Program-made: the position numbers and the translations under genes
Source: Larix kaempferi
Lineage: Eukaryota > Streptophyta > Pinopsida > Pinales > Pinaceae
Direction of reading: 5' to 3'
NCBI GenBank assembly: GCA_027924585.1
Contig: BSBM01000125.1
Coordinates: forward strand, 5,213,001-5,277,000
Length of the DNA stretch: 64,000 nucleotides
The notes under the pieces: model-generated
Seen by the model: only the letters and a program-made list of their open reading frames with translations
Databases searched by the model: none
Told to the model about the DNA's origin: nothing
Part shown: piece after piece, positions 32,850 through 44,309 of the stretch
How the letters are laid out: every line of letters starts with the position of its first letter
How positions within the stretch are numbered: the stretch's first letter is position 1

Positions 32850-34428
32850 TTCACTCCACCACATGTTCAACCATCCCAAGCAATGATCTAAGATAGTTTA
32901 ATGTCTTCTTTGTGAAAGCCTTGGTGAAGATATCTGCAATTTGCTCACCTGTGGGGCAATACTGTAAATATATGATTTGGTCATGCACTAGGTCTCTGAT
33001 GTAGTGTATATGAATCTCTATGTGCTTGTTCCTTTGCCTCTATACTGGATCACATGAAACTCTAATGGCACTCTAGTTGTCACAATAAATGACAGTAGGA
33101 GTACTGAAAGAAATCTCAAACTCAGACAAAATCCCCTGCAACCAGACACACTGTGTAGCAGCATTCACTGCTCCTCTGTACTCTGCCTCCACTGAAGATA
33201 GTGATATGGCATTATGTTTCTTGTTGGACCAGCAAACAGGGTCACCTCCAAGCATGAATAAAAATCCTGATGTGAATTTCCTGTCAAGGCTATCACCAGC
33301 CCAATCCGAATCTGTGAAACCCAAGAGATCTAAGCTCGAATCTACCACATAGTGAATCCCATCACTCTTTGTTCCCTGCACATAATGAAGGATTCTTTTT
33401 GCAGCCCTCCAATGTAGCTCATGTGGCTTCTCCATATATCTAGATGCTACACTCACAACATATGCAAGATCTGGTCGAGTGTGTGTCAAGTAGAGCAAGC
33501 TGCCAATCAATTGTCTGTATAGAGTACTGTCAAAAAGCGGTGTAGATTCTGCTTCTTCCATTCTAACTCCAGAAAGGAATGGATTCTTAGAAGTCTTGCA
33601 ATCAACCATCTTAAACTTCTTTAACAGATCAGAAGCATACTTTGATTGACATACCTTGGTTCCTTCTTTTGTTTGAGAAATCTCAAGCCCCAAAAATTGC
33701 TTAAGAATTGCCAAGTCACTCATGGAGAATGCTTGGTGCATTGCGGTCTTAAGAGAAGCTATTTGTTCAGTTCTATCACCTGTGATAAGCAAATCATCAA
33801 CATACAACACTATTAACATAATAAAACCATCAGCAAACTTCATATAGACATTTGGGTTAGATTTACACCGAACATAGGATTGTGGCAGCAAAAAACTATC
33901 CATCTTTGCATACCAAGCCTTGGGGGCTTGCTTGAGTCCATACAAAGATTTGTTCAACCTGCAAACAAGGTTTGGATCTGATGTGTACCCCTATGGATTC
34001 TGCATATATATCTCTTCTTCAAGTTCCCCAGGGAGGAAAGCACCTTTCACATCCATGTGATGTACTTCCCACTGCTTGGAAGCTGCCACTGCCAAAACTA
34101 GTCTAATGGAGTCTTTCTGAGATACCGGTGCAAATGTTTCATTATAAGAAAGTACTTGTACCTGAGAATACCCCTTTTCTACCAAGATTGCTTTGTACTT
34201 AATGGTTGTACCATCTGCTGCACATTTAGTCTTATAAATCCATTTGCATCTTACCAATTTTCTGCCTGCGAGGAGCTTGACTAGCTCCCAAGTTTCATTC
34301 TTCTGCAATGACTGAAACTCCTCATCCATAGAAATCTGCCATATAGGATCATGTGAGGCATCCTCATATGTTTGTGGATTAGAATCTATCATCATATAGC
34401 ACTTCTCAGAAAGAGAAGGATCATTCAC
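32850..34428 (-). pseudogene. Copia A reverse transcriptase and RNase H
   Basis: RVT_2 and copia RNase H. Minus-strand motifs in order: ISMDEEFQSLQKNETWELV, RCKWIYKTKCAADGT, HHMDVKGAFLPG, YGLKQAPKAWYAKMDSF, the catalytic IVLYVDDLLITGD near 33795, LIGSLLYLTHTRPDLAYV, FTDSDWAGDSLDRKFTSG, SVEAEYRGAVNAATQCVWLQ and IYCDN. A TAG at the conserved Gln after YCDN (near 33073) and one near 33990 interrupt it; reading continues to EQIADIFTKAF near 32910. It shares a single reading frame with the protease and integrase parts, so damage here is by nonsense codons rather than frameshifts. Confidence 0.92.
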
Positions 34429-34446
34429 ATTGAGAGCAGTCTCAAA

Positions 34447-35463
34447 CTATGATCTAGTCCTCCTTTGGTCCCGAGGATTGCCTGCTAGTTCACCTGCTGC
34501 TTGCAAAGTTTTTGCATCCCACTTAGGCCTTGTAGGTGAGTTTGAATCTGCAATAAATTGATCCTCATCATTATAAATATCAGAATAAAAAATATCAAGA
34601 ACATCACTTACTTCTTCTTTAGTCAGCGAGGAAGATGAATCTCCAATTTCTGCGCTCTGAGAGGGCTCTTCCTCAAACTGCACACTTCTTTCGATGAATG
34701 CTTTATGAGTTGTCATGTTCAGAAACTTATAAGCTTTGGAGTACTCTGAATATCCCACAAACAAACATGGTTGGATTTGGTGCTGCATAGCCCTCCTCTT
34801 CTCAATCGGAATCCTAGCCCAAGCCTTTGAGCCAAAAATCTTGAAATGAGAGATATCTGGTTTGTTACCTCTCCAAGCCTCGAAAGGAGTGATACATTTG
34901 AGAGCTTTGTGTGGCACTCTATTCTAAATATAGGTGACACAATTTATTGCTTCAGCCCATAGATTAGGAGACAAACCTTTTTCTTCAAGCATGCATGTGG
35001 CCATCTCCATAAGAGATCTGTTCTTTCTCTCAGCAACCCCATTTTGCTGAGGTGTATATGGAACTGTATGTTGCATCTGTATGCCCAATGAAGCACAAAA
35101 TTGCTGAAACTATGATTTAACATAATCACCACCATTATCAGATCTTAACACTTTAATATGCCTACCAGACTGATTCTCAACTGAGGCTTTGAATAGCTTG
35201 AAAAACCCAAAAACTTCTGATTTAAGCTTGATGAAATAAACCCAACAATATCTGCTGAAATCATCTATGAATGTGAGAATATATTTTGCTGAATTCAATG
35301 ACTCATGAGGAAATGGACCTGATATATCAGTGTGTATAAGTTCCAATGGTGCAGTGGTTCTCTTAGTGGTAGATCTCCCATACTTGTGCTCAGGGTGTTT
35401 TCCTAGGATGCAGGATTGGCAGACACCTTTGGAAAATTTGATATTGGGCAGCCCTATAACCAT
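34447..35463 (-). pseudogene. Copia A integrase
   Basis: The rve core: CQSCILGKHPEHKYG (end of the zinc part), LIHTDISGPFP (first Asp), FIDDFSRYCWVYF, VLRSDNGGDY (second Asp), then NGVAERKNRSLMEMA (Glu) near 35030. The C-terminal region reads HFKIFGSKAWARIPIEKR and LFVGYSEYSKAYK. In-frame stops lie near 35110, 34925 and 34447; catalytic residues are retained. Confidence 0.9.
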
Positions 35464-35652
35464 CTATTTCTCATGAAGTTGGGAAAGGTATTTGTAGTTT
35501 AGGTGGCCAAATATTTCATGCCATAGCTTGCTAGACTCATTGGCATGGGTTAATAGAGCAGAAGGTGAGGAGTTTGGCACAAAATGAGAAAACTTGTAGA
35601 TTCTAGAACAGTGGTCAGCAATACCAAATGCAATAATTTTTCTTGTTGAAAT

Positions 35653-36252
35653 TTATGCTATCTCAACATCATTGGGGGTAAAGGTTACTCTCTTGGGAAG
35701 CCCTGTATGGGTCATCTGATAGAATGACAGTAGGTTTGCAGCAAGTCCAGGGACATATAAAACATTATTGAATGACCCAAACTTGAGATCTATGCTACCT
35801 TTGCCTTTGCTAGAAGTTTCAAAATTGTCTCCCAATACAATATTCGGACCACTGGAAGAGTCAAGTGAAGTAAAATACTTACTTGCAGACACCATGTGTA
35901 TTGAAGCACTGGAATCAATGATGAATGATTAATATTGGGAAGTGCTGGCATCAGTGCATGAACTCTCTCTTTGTCATCGGAATTTGATCCTCCATCCTTC
36001 CTTCTTGTGCTCTCTGGGAGAGGGATGTTGGCTTTCTCCAATGCCTGAGTTAATTGGTCGATGGTCTTCTTCATACAAGAGCTTTTGGGATGAAAGCCCT
36101 TGCTGCAATAAGTGCACTTTGTCCTCTCATTCTTCTTGTTCGAATTCTTCTTGAATATTGATGGCTCTCCATTAAAATTCTGCTTGTCTTTCCGCTCACC
36201 GGTGGGCTTCTTGAAGTTGCCTTTCTTCTTTCCTTTCGAATTCTTTGAGTCT
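35653..36252 (-). pseudogene. Copia A gag C-terminus (zinc knuckle) and protease region
   Basis: Minus strand from the edge of gypsy B: a Lys-rich tail, a CCHC knuckle CTYCSKGFHPKSSC near 36100, TIDQLTQALEKANIPLP, then, after a frame change near 35930, the post-protease strand MVSASKYFTSLDSSSG and LYVPGLAANLLSFYQM. The protease DSG motif itself lies in the frame-change area and is damaged. A stop lies near 35653. Confidence 0.8.
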
Positions 36253-36257
36253 CCAAC

Positions 36258-36644
36258 TGTGATGAACCTGCAATAATTAATTAATGCAAATACATGAGAT
36301 GTTAGAAATAATAGAACTCAAAATCACTTTTATATTGATCACGGGCCACTTTGAGGGGGCAACCTCATTTGAGCAAGCTCAATACAATTAACTTCACGGT
36401 GCCTTCAATGACCTCAACACACACTTATATACTAAGTCTATGCCCAATACTATGAGTCAAAACCATGGGACATATAATACTATGGGATGACTTACAAAGC
36501 ATATGCGTCCAATACTATGGGTCAATACCATGGGCTAATATAAACTATGGATCAACAAATACTACGGGATGACTTACAAAGCATATGCATCCAACAACAA
36601 TATACTAACAAAGTAAAGAGAAGGGTTGACACGGGTTCCTAGCA
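36258..36644 (-). repeat. 3' LTR of gypsy B
   Basis: 387 bp, minus-strand ends TGCTAGGAACC and GGTTCATCACA; preceded on that strand by the polypurine GAGAGGGGA (36645-36653). Confidence 0.93.
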
Positions 36645-36673
36645 TCCCCTCTCCGTTAGAAAAATCTTTTTCC

Positions 36674-37177
36674 TCAAAGCTTTGGTTGGGGAAATTGATG
36701 TAGAATCTGAATGAGTGGTTCCCCAATAGCATCCTCGGGTTGCATTTCAGGCCACTGACGCCTTTGGAGTTTCAGGGAGGGTTGCTTGGAAAGTTGTAGA
36801 TGAAGAAGAACCATATCAGCTGCGTGAAAAGTGCGCTCAGAATGGTGTTGATCGGCTTGTTGTTGTAGTAGAATTCTGGCCATGTGAAGATTGTCTTGCA
36901 AAATGAGAAGAATCTGATCGCGGTTTCGAAGAACCGAGTCAATTGCCTGAACTGGGGAGCTGCTAAGGGTGTATGGAAGAAGAACTGGCGGTGTCTGTCC
37001 ATAGACTGCTTCATATGGTGTCCTTGTAGATGTTGTATTGTACCACCAAAGCGCTTCTAAGAAATCCAAAGAAATAGTTGGCCAAATCTGTGTAGGGATG
37101 GGCAAGGGTTTGAGCAGTCTCGAAAGGAGTGTCATTTCACCCTTCTTGACCTGGAAAGTATCACAGTTGGCCACCAT
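36674..37177 (-). pseudogene. Gypsy B integrase C-terminus and chromodomain-like tail
   Basis: Encodes LEALWWYNTTSTRTPYEAVYGQ (end of the integrase core), QTPPVLLPYTLSSSPVQAID, a helical region with HSERTFHAADMVLLHLQ, then QPEDAIGEPLIQILHQFP, which resembles the end of a chromodomain. The stretch between MVLLHLQ and the tail is shorter than usual, so a deletion removed part of the GPF/Y module. The catalytic D-D-E core is absent. Confidence 0.75.
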
Positions 37178-37306
37178 CTATTGAATTGTCATTTTCAGTC
37201 CCTACCAAAACAAGTTACATTGTTCTCGGTCATACATTTTGAAGAACCCAAAGTGCCCTGCTGATGAAGAAGCATGGAGTTCATAGAAGAGATAGCCTTG
37301 TTGAAC

Positions 37307-37585
37307 TTATTGCAACCAATTCGGAAGAAGTAGAGAAATAGCTGTAAGAGAAACTAGGTCATCAATTGTGCGAGAAGGAGCATCTACCACCATATTGTCC
37401 TTACCCTTATTGTAAGTGATCGCATAGGGATAACCCATGAGTTGGATAACCCATTTCAGGTGTGTTGGGGAGGATACCCATTGTTCCAGGAAATTTTCCA
37501 GACCCTGGAGATCAGTCTTGATGCAGAAATAATTCCCTAATAGGTATGGCTGCCACTTCTGTACTACATGCAAAATAGCCATCAT
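37307..37585 (-). pseudogene. Gypsy B RNase H fragment
   Basis: MMAILHVVQKWQPYLLG, FCIKTDLQGLENFLEQ and YAITYNKGKDNMVVDAPSR match the gypsy RNase H pattern (the D in FxIxTD, the KGKxNxVADALSR end). In DAPSR a conserved Leu is Pro. The preceding RT is deleted except for a few residues. Confidence 0.85.
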
Positions 37586-37627
37586 TTCCTGCTGAGAGGT
37601 AGATACGGCTAAATTCTTACCGGAAAG

Positions 37628-38530
37628 TTATCTTGAAGGAAGCAAGTTCATTGGTTCAACAAAGACACCTACATATCTATCTAAGGAAGTAGTGAAGACT
37701 GTTGATGGGTGCATCTGAATGGAATGGAGCTGAGCGATGACACCATGTGAATTCTTCTTAAGGATTTTTTCTAGGCGATGTGAACTGATGATGCAGAGAG
37801 ACCCTGGTTGTAAGCCCATAAATTTGTGTTGTGCCCCATTGAATGAAAACTGCATCCAAAGTTCATCAAAATCCCATAAGATGGGGCCAAGTGTGCGTAG
37901 CCATTGAACGCCCAAAACCACATCACTTTCGCCTAAGGACAAGGAAAACATGTCAAAGCGCAGGTTATAATCTTCCATAGAGACACGCACATTGTGACAC
38001 TTCTCCTTGCAAGGTAAGGTGCCCCCATTGGCAACCATGACTTCAAAATGGGAGCAAGGATGGACAAAACAATCAGCCTGTTTGGCAATCTAAGGGTCAA
38101 TGAAGTTATGAGTGCTACCAGAATCAATGAGTATGGTAAGAGGGAGCTTCTTGAAGTATCCCCTGACCCGCATTGTTTGTGGGGTGGTGATGCTGGTTAT
38201 AGCATGGAGAGAGATCTCGGGTGGGTCGTCCTGATATGGGGTGTCAACAGGCGGGTGCTGAATGTCAACCTGATCATCGACTGTATCGAGAGCTTCTTCA
38301 CCAAGTTCAGAGGCAGGCGGAGAATCCACATCCAAGAGATAGAGCTTTTGTTGAACACATCTATGTCCCCGAGTGAATTTCTCGTCGCAATTATAACAAA
38401 GCCCTTTTTCTTGGCGTGCCTGCATCTCTATTTCAGACAAATGCTTGATAGGAGTTGGTCGAGGAGCAGGCGTGATGGGAGGTCGTTGGGAACCCATATT
38501 TCTTAACGGAACAAGGTGGGTTTGGAGCAT
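37628..38530 (-). pseudogene. Gypsy B zinc knuckle and aspartic protease
   Basis: The knuckle is CYNCDEKFTRGHRC near 38395. The protease follows with ILIDSGSTHNFIDP (D-S-G) near 38110, a stop, then VSMEDYNLRFDMFSLSLGES and VVLGVQWLRTLGPILWDF. Standard chromovirus layout. The reading ends where RT should start: LEKILKKNSHGVIAQLHSIQ is the usual linker before RT. Confidence 0.88.
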
Positions 38531-39191
38531 TGTTGAGCCGCGATCTTGTTCTCAGCCAGCTTAGCCAACCCTAGGACTTCCATCATTGTGTTGGGACAGA
38601 ACATTTTGACATCTAAGCGGATTTCATCCTTGAGACCACTGATAAAACAACTGCTGTAGAATTCACTAGACAATCCTTCTGTGTGATTGGTTAGTTTCTC
38701 AAATTCCATCTGATACTCTCTCACTGTGCCAGTTTGGTGAATTTTAGTGAGTGCTCCTGTGAAGTCGTCAAAAGCACTAGGACCAAATCGTGACAAAAGG
38801 AGTTGGCAAAAATCTGTCTAGTTTGGCTCGGGATGAGCTTTGATGTACCAACGGTACCATTGAAGGGCTTCTTGTTCCAAATGAAAGGATGCAAGTGGAA
38901 ATTTATGGACATCAAAAGTATTATGCAGACTGAAATATTGTTTTGTTTTGTATATCCATCCAATCGGATCATTACCATTGAAGCGAGAAAAATCAAGCTT
39001 CGGCCCACGAATATTGCTAGAAGAAGAGAACCAGTGGCTGCAAAATATTCTAGTTGTCGGTTATTGTTCATGGCTGAATGCTGAAGATGGAGGCTGAGAA
39101 ATTTTTCATCCAAATCTTGGAGTTTGGTTTGGATGGCTGCAAGTGCTTCCTCCATGGTTTTTGCTCCTCTGCGGGTGACAACCACAACCAA
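38503..39191 (-). pseudogene. gag: Gypsy B gag
   Basis: Starts MVVVVTRRGAKTMEEALAAI near 39191. The retrotrans_gag segment appears in pieces: a CAMP-WYRW region near 38845 on the minus strand, then SRFGPSAFDDFTGALTKIHQ and VREYQMEFEKLTN, near 38790-38690. Frameshifts around 38790 and 39000 split it. Confidence 0.8.
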
Positions 39192-40218
39192 GAGTTTTTT
39201 TTTTTTGTTGGAAATGGATAGAAAAACACAAACAAAAGCTTATTTAGTAAAGGAAAATTTGGATTTGGGAAAAATGCAGATTGGTAATTGGGGTTTGACT
39301 AGGATTTGAACACTTTCAAAGGGACAGGGAGGTAAAAAATGGGGATTTCAGAAGCGGGGTGAAAGAATGAGAAAATTTGGTAGAGAGGGACAAAGAAGCA
39401 GAATTAGAAAAGGAACATGGTGGCAACATTTGAAGGCGTTTGGGTGAAAATTCAAGGAGTTATGGCAAACCCTAAAAATAGACAAATGTGAGATTTCTGG
39501 TCTTGGGAAGTGGAATTTGGGATAGGGTCTTCAGGATTGAAATATGCAGAATGGGATGGCAGGGATGTTAGTGAAGTTTTAGGGAAAACGGAGTTGAAAC
39601 AAGGGAGATATGGCCGAAAAACAGAATTTTATACATTTTTTTTTTTTTTTTTTTGCAGAAATGGATCAATAACGGTGATGCAAAACATATGGATCTGCAA
39701 CGACGTGGAATGGATTGAAAAATGGCTAGATCTGAAATGATGAATGGATCTGGAATGACTTTTAGAATAGATCTGAAACGGCTGGATCTGGAGCGGAAGT
39801 GATCGGCTTTAGTTCAGCTGAAAATAGATATGGACCCCAGGTATGTGCACCTTCCTATCGGTTCAGGGGATTCACTCAGCCACCAATGCCATCTGATGGC
39901 TTGCGTATTGGGGCAGTACCCCTCACTCCACATTTCAGGTAAAATCGATAATTTCTTTTCCACAAACGATAGCTCTTGGTTTACCTCACATGTGGGAAAT
40001 AGTTAATCGGGTAGGGGTCATTGCCCTTTTCACTAGCAGGTCCTCTCAATGGGCCAGCTACTTTGGGGTTCCTATGGTACTCCTCACAATGAGTTTTAGG
40101 GATTATGCCCAAGTACTTCCCACAGTTAAGCAGATAGGGATTATTCCCAGATCCGAACTTGCAACAGATGCAAAAAAAAAAAATTGGCAGAAATTCCACC
40201 CAACGAGCCCTAGAAAGT

Positions 40219-40230
40219 GCTCTGATACTA
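40219..40230 (-). promoter_or_regulatory. Primer-binding site of gypsy B
   Basis: TAGTATCAGAGC on the minus strand, two bases after the 5' LTR; initiator-Met tRNA type with one change. Confidence 0.75.
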
Positions 40231-40232
40231 GA

Positions 40233-40619
40233 TGCGATGAACCTGCAATAATTAATTAATGCAAATACACGAGATATCAGAAATAATAGAACTCAGAATC
40301 ACTTTTATATTGATCATTGGCCACTTCGAGGGGGAAACCTCATTTGAGCAAGCTCAATACAATTAACTTCACGGTGCCTTCAATGACCTCAACACACACT
40401 TATATACTAAGTCTATGCCCAATACTATGAGTCAAAACCATGGGACATATAATACTATGGGATGACTTACAAATCATATGCATCCAATACTATGGGTCAA
40501 TACCATGGGCTAATATAAAATTTGGATCAACAAATACTACGGTATGACTTACAAAGCATATGCGTCCAACAACAATATACTAACAAAGTAAAGAGAAGGG
40601 TTGACACAAGTTCCTAACA
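40233..40619 (-). repeat. 5' LTR of gypsy B
   Basis: 387 bp, minus-strand ends TGTTAGGAACTTG and GGTTCATCGCA; matches 36258-36644 closely along its length. Confidence 0.93.
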
Positions 40620-40624
40620 CCAAC

Positions 40625-41243
40625 ATTTAGACAATGGTCTTTGGATGGATTTTTAATGGCTCCCATTAAGACCATCTTGTCTTGTTCTTGAGTTAATGAC
40701 TCCATGAATTCTGAAAGTGACGGGCTCTTCCAATTTTTAATTGCTTTCCGGGTGGAGTGGAAGGTGGAAACAAAAATTGAATAGTCTAGGCCAAGCTTGG
40801 AGAGAATGGACAAAACTAATTGCTCATCTTTCTTGTCTATTCCACATTGCTTCAGCTACAATACAAGAGACTTGAATTTGGAGAAGAATTCTTGTAGATT
40901 ATCAAAATCTTGTGGACTCAAAGAGACTAACTCATTATCCAATTGGTGGCCTCTCAATTCATCGGTTTTACCGAACAATTCTTGAAGTTTCAGCCATACT
41001 TCATTGGGTGAAGTGAGGCCATCAAGATGAAATAAGAGTTCTCTAGATGTAGTGATACATAACAGCCCATAGGATTCATCCCTTCGATTATGTCATTTAG
41101 ATTTCTCCACTGCTGAGGTTGGCTCAGCTTCTGTTGCCATGGTCACCCTGTAGAGCCCTTTGCTCCTCAGTAGAATCTCCATTTGTGCTTTCCAATCAAA
41201 GTAATTGAAAGGAGTGAGAATTATCTACTATGTATGATCCATT
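40625..41243 (-). pseudogene. gag: Copia A gag, N-terminal part
   Basis: The start ATG is at 41241-41243 (minus). After two early stops it reads FNYFDWKAQMEILLRS, the copia gag signature, then PNEVWLKLQELFGKTDE, LQEFFSKFKSLVLQLKQCG and SILSKLGLDYSIFVSTF, a UBN2-type gag. It is cut by gypsy B at 40620-40624. The rest of gag lies on the other side of B, at 36252 and below. Several nonsense codons. Confidence 0.88.
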
Positions 41244-41404
41244 GCTGCAATTGATATAACTTTTGGACTGAAATTAGAACACTTCTAGATTCCAAAATGC
41301 ACCCTGTAGAGAATAGAAATCACCCGGTGGTTTGATCAATGCGCCCTTCCTAAGACTGTTGGATCCTGCAAGACAATCAATAGATGAAAAGGAATAGATT
41401 GATG

Positions 41405-41416
41405 GATCTGATACCA
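41405..41416 (-). promoter_or_regulatory. Primer-binding site of copia A
   Basis: TGGTATCAGATC on the minus strand directly abuts the 5' LTR; ten of its first ten bases match the plant initiator-Met tRNA complement. Confidence 0.88.
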
Positions 41417-42113
41417 TGTGAAAATAATATCACATCCAAGAAATCTACAAGAAATTACACTCTCTCATATGAAACATCTCACACAACTGGTCAAAGGCAC
41501 AAAAATAATGCACACGAATAGATTTTTGTATTACTTCTCATGAATAATAACTACATCAGCCAACATATGAATGTTGTAGGCCGTTATTAAATAAAATTAC
41601 AGCAATAATTTGAATGGCTAAAGATTCCAAAAGAATCTCCTATTCAACAGACTTTCTAAAACTGCCCATCCCCCCTAGGTGGCAAGTTGGCTTTCCAAAA
41701 CTGCTCAAAAGCTCACAAATTCTCTAATTAGTGAGCTGAAGGTCAAATATAGCCAAAATAGATTCCAAATACGAGATTTGAGTGGAATTGGTGTTAAGTA
41801 AATTTTTTGGTGAGAAAAACACTTTCCTAGGTTGACTAGCTCTTTCCTATGGGGGAAAAAGCAATAAAAGCAACAACTTTCTTCACAAATGCGCCCTCCT
41901 TCCTAATTATTATCTAGAAATGTTTAGTAATGTGTCCAAGTGGCCTATGAGACTTGTAGAACACACCTTGTATGGAATCTTATCCTCCCATGTTGCCTTG
42001 TGGAGCACACAATGGAAATTTCCTCAATTATTACATAGAATTAACCAACAAGTGATTAATTAATGCATCTTATGTAATTAAATAAATGTTAGGAAGGGTT
42101 AAATATTCCAACA
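41417..42113 (-). repeat. 5' LTR of copia A
   Basis: 697 bp, minus-strand ends TGTTGGAATATTTAA and TATTTTCACA. Confidence 0.95.
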
Positions 42114-43157
42114 CCTTAGTCCATACCTTCCAATCTAGATTTTTCCAAGGTGTGCATAGAAGAGCAGCCAACCCTTTTGATCTTTCTGAGAGGTTACTCC
42201 CCTCACTAGGTTTATCAAGCCAATTCTATCCACTACCACTCCAAATTTCTTTCTCACAAGTTCAAACCAAAATAGGGATGCAAATAATAGAAAAATCACA
42301 AGTGTTGGGCATGTAGAAAAGCGTTTTTATAGTGGGATTCCCAAAATGGGGTTTCTACCAGTTCAGAAAAACATGGGGCAACCCAAAACGAAATGGCCAT
42401 TGGGGAATCAACCCCTGGGAGAGCAAAATCGTTTCCAAAAAACGTTTATGGGCATTCAAGGGACAAAAAGGGCCTCCATAAACCCCAAAATCGTGGCTCC
42501 CTTCCTCCCAACCATTGTGCAATACAAAAATGAGTTCCCAGGCATGGAAAATGCAGGAAAAATGGTGAAAAACGTGATGGGGAAATCCCAGCTAGCTCAT
42601 ATTGCGTGAGAGGGAAAAAGCCATGGGTGAAAGATGGCTTTGGGAACCATTTCGTGGGTGTTTTCTTTCCCAAGAAGCAAAAATATGATTTTCCAGATTG
42701 ATGGCTTGCCCATACACGAAATTGACTGCCATACCTCTCCATTCCCAAGGAATTAACAACCTCAACCAACTCTTGGAAGAATTAAATGATTGGGTGCATA
42801 ACCCAAAATGGGTAGTTGGTGATTTATGGGTTTTCTCATTGACACATGGATTAACACCATTGGCTCAAGGGTTTGAATAATTTTCCTCCCTATTCCTTGT
42901 AAGAACCATGCCCCCATCTCTTTGTTACATTGCATAGTTAGTTGTGGGTATTTCATTAAAATTGATATTTACATGATGTCTTAATTTACATTGTGCATGT
43001 CTAGCACAAGAGCCATATGCGTCTATTTTTAATGGTCGATACATAAACACTAAATCGATGATGGGGCCTTGGCCTTGAGATCCTCACCATGATTTAATAA
43101 CGATATTTACATCATTTACAATTTTAATGCAATATGGTCAAAATCGATATATTACAC

Positions 43158-43193
43158 GTGGTGCCAGTTGTTACTCTTCTGATTTGATTCCTT
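43158..43193 (+). repeat. Remnant 5' LTR of gypsy C, second piece
   Basis: CGTGGTGCCAGTTGTTACTC continues the LTR after D1 and matches 49035-49070; homology stops at 43193, where RNase H coding begins. This is a deletion junction. Confidence 0.88.
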
Positions 43194-44072
43194 GCCATAG
43201 TTTATGCCATCAACAAATTTGGACACTACATTACTGAATACTCCACTTTTGTGCACACTGATCATTCTGCTGTCAAATATTTAAAGAATAAACCAATCAC
43301 GAATGCTAGAGTTACTAGATGGCTGGTACTGTTACAGGAATTTGACATCACAATTATTGATAGACCAGGAAAGGAAAATGTTGTTGCAAATTTCTTATCT
43401 TGACTTACTAACAGTGATGACAATTTACCAGTCGAAGATTCCTTCCCTGATGAACATTTATTTGCAGTATCATCTCATTCTCCATGGTATGCAGATATTG
43501 CTAACTTTTTGGCTGCAAGTAAGCTCCCAGCACATCTGTCGAAGAGAGAAAAAAGAAAAATCATACAACAGAGTGCTAGGTATTGCTGGATTGATGGACA
43601 TCTTTTCTACATAGGGCTTGACTTAGAAATCAGAAGATGTGTTAGAGAAGATGAAATTTTTAGTATCCTTAAAGCTTGCCATGATGAGCCCTGTGGGAAA
43701 CATTTTGCTGGCAAAAGGACAGGTCATGAGGCTTTGAGAATGGGTTATTTCTGGCCCACGTTGTTTAGGGACACAAAGAAGTATGTTCAGGCATGTGATA
43801 GCTGCCAAACGATGGGCCAACCCAACAGATTAGATGAAATTCCTTTGCAGCCACAACTCGTGGTAGAACCATTTGACAGATGGGCTCTGGATTTCGTAGG
43901 GCCTATCAACCCCCCCTCAAAACAGAAAGTTCACATCTTGGTTTGCACAGATTACATGACCAAATGGGTGGAAGCTGTAGCCTTGGTTAAGGCTAATGAT
44001 CAGGCTGTGATTGATTTCCTGTATGAAGAAAATTTTCCTCGTGAATTTTTAAGAACTGCAATATCCACATAA
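43194..44072 (+). pseudogene. Gypsy C RNase H end and truncated integrase
   Basis: RNase H enters mid-domain as LAIVYAINKFGHYI, then FVHTDHSAVKYLKNKP and DRPGKENVVANFLS, followed by TGA at 43401 (probably an Arg codon mutated). Integrase has the HHCC zinc site (HDEPCGKHFAGKRTGHEA, CDSCQTMG) and the first catalytic Asp in RWALDFVGPINPP. It breaks off at YEENFPREFLRTAIST, before the second catalytic Asp, with a stop at 44070-44072. The typical KVHILVCTDYMTKWVEAVAL places it with plant gypsy elements carrying Tat/Athila-type integrase. Confidence 0.9.
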
Positions 44073-44309
44073 TTTGTACATAAATATTTTTTTTTTCATT
44101 CTGTATTTGATCTATTTTTTATTTTGCACTTGATCGGGTTTGTTTTGAAGAATTGTGTGTAGGAATTAATTGGAGGAACAACATTCGTGACTGGGACAGA
44201 CGATTGCAGGCGCCTTACATTGTTTTCTGATTTAATAAAGCTCTTTTGAAGAAGATGAATGATTTGTTAGTTTTCAGCAGCCAGCTGAAAATCCGCCTGT
44301 TACTTATTT

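Larger units (their letters stand above)
36258..40619 (-). mobile_element. Ty3/gypsy retrotransposon B, internally deleted, minus strand
   Basis: Two 387-bp LTRs (36258-36644 and 40233-40619) and a perfect CCAAC duplication (36253-36257, 40620-40624) in the gag end of copia A. The order on the minus strand is gag, zinc knuckle, protease, RNase H, the end of integrase and a chromodomain-like tail. RT and the catalytic part of integrase are missing, leaving only 4.4 kb. Short LTRs and the tail suggest a chromovirus, perhaps Reina-like (inference). It is the youngest insertion in the stack by position. Confidence 0.93.
31960..42113 (-). mobile_element. Ty1/copia retrotransposon A, minus strand, carrying gypsy B
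   Basis: Two 697-bp LTRs (3' LTR 31960-32656; 5' LTR 41417-42113 in element orientation) and a near-perfect 5-bp duplication (CCTCA at 31955-31959, CCTTA at 42114-42118). The primer site is next to the 5' LTR and the polypurine tract next to the 3' LTR. Coding order on the minus strand is gag, protease, integrase, RT, RNase H. Gypsy B is inserted at the gag end. Without B the element is about 5.8 kb, a normal copia size. Several in-frame stops make it inactive. Confidence 0.95.
31367..43157 (+). mobile_element. Solo LTR D1 (about 1.63 kb) split by copia A
   Basis: Starts TGTCATGGCCCC and ends GATATATTACA; flanked by a perfect CGTGG duplication (31362-31366, 43158-43162). Without copia A it is about 1632 bp, close to the 1626 bp of D2, which it matches along its length (for example GGGCATCTAGCCCCAT near 31419, and the GTGCATAGAAGAG block near 42153). 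No internal region is present, so it is a solo LTR. Its family is unknown; the LTR length suggests a gypsy-type element. Confidence 0.9.

Noticed and set aside
33089-33352. Plus-strand open frame of 87 residues
   Set aside because: Antisense shadow of the copia A RNase H region.
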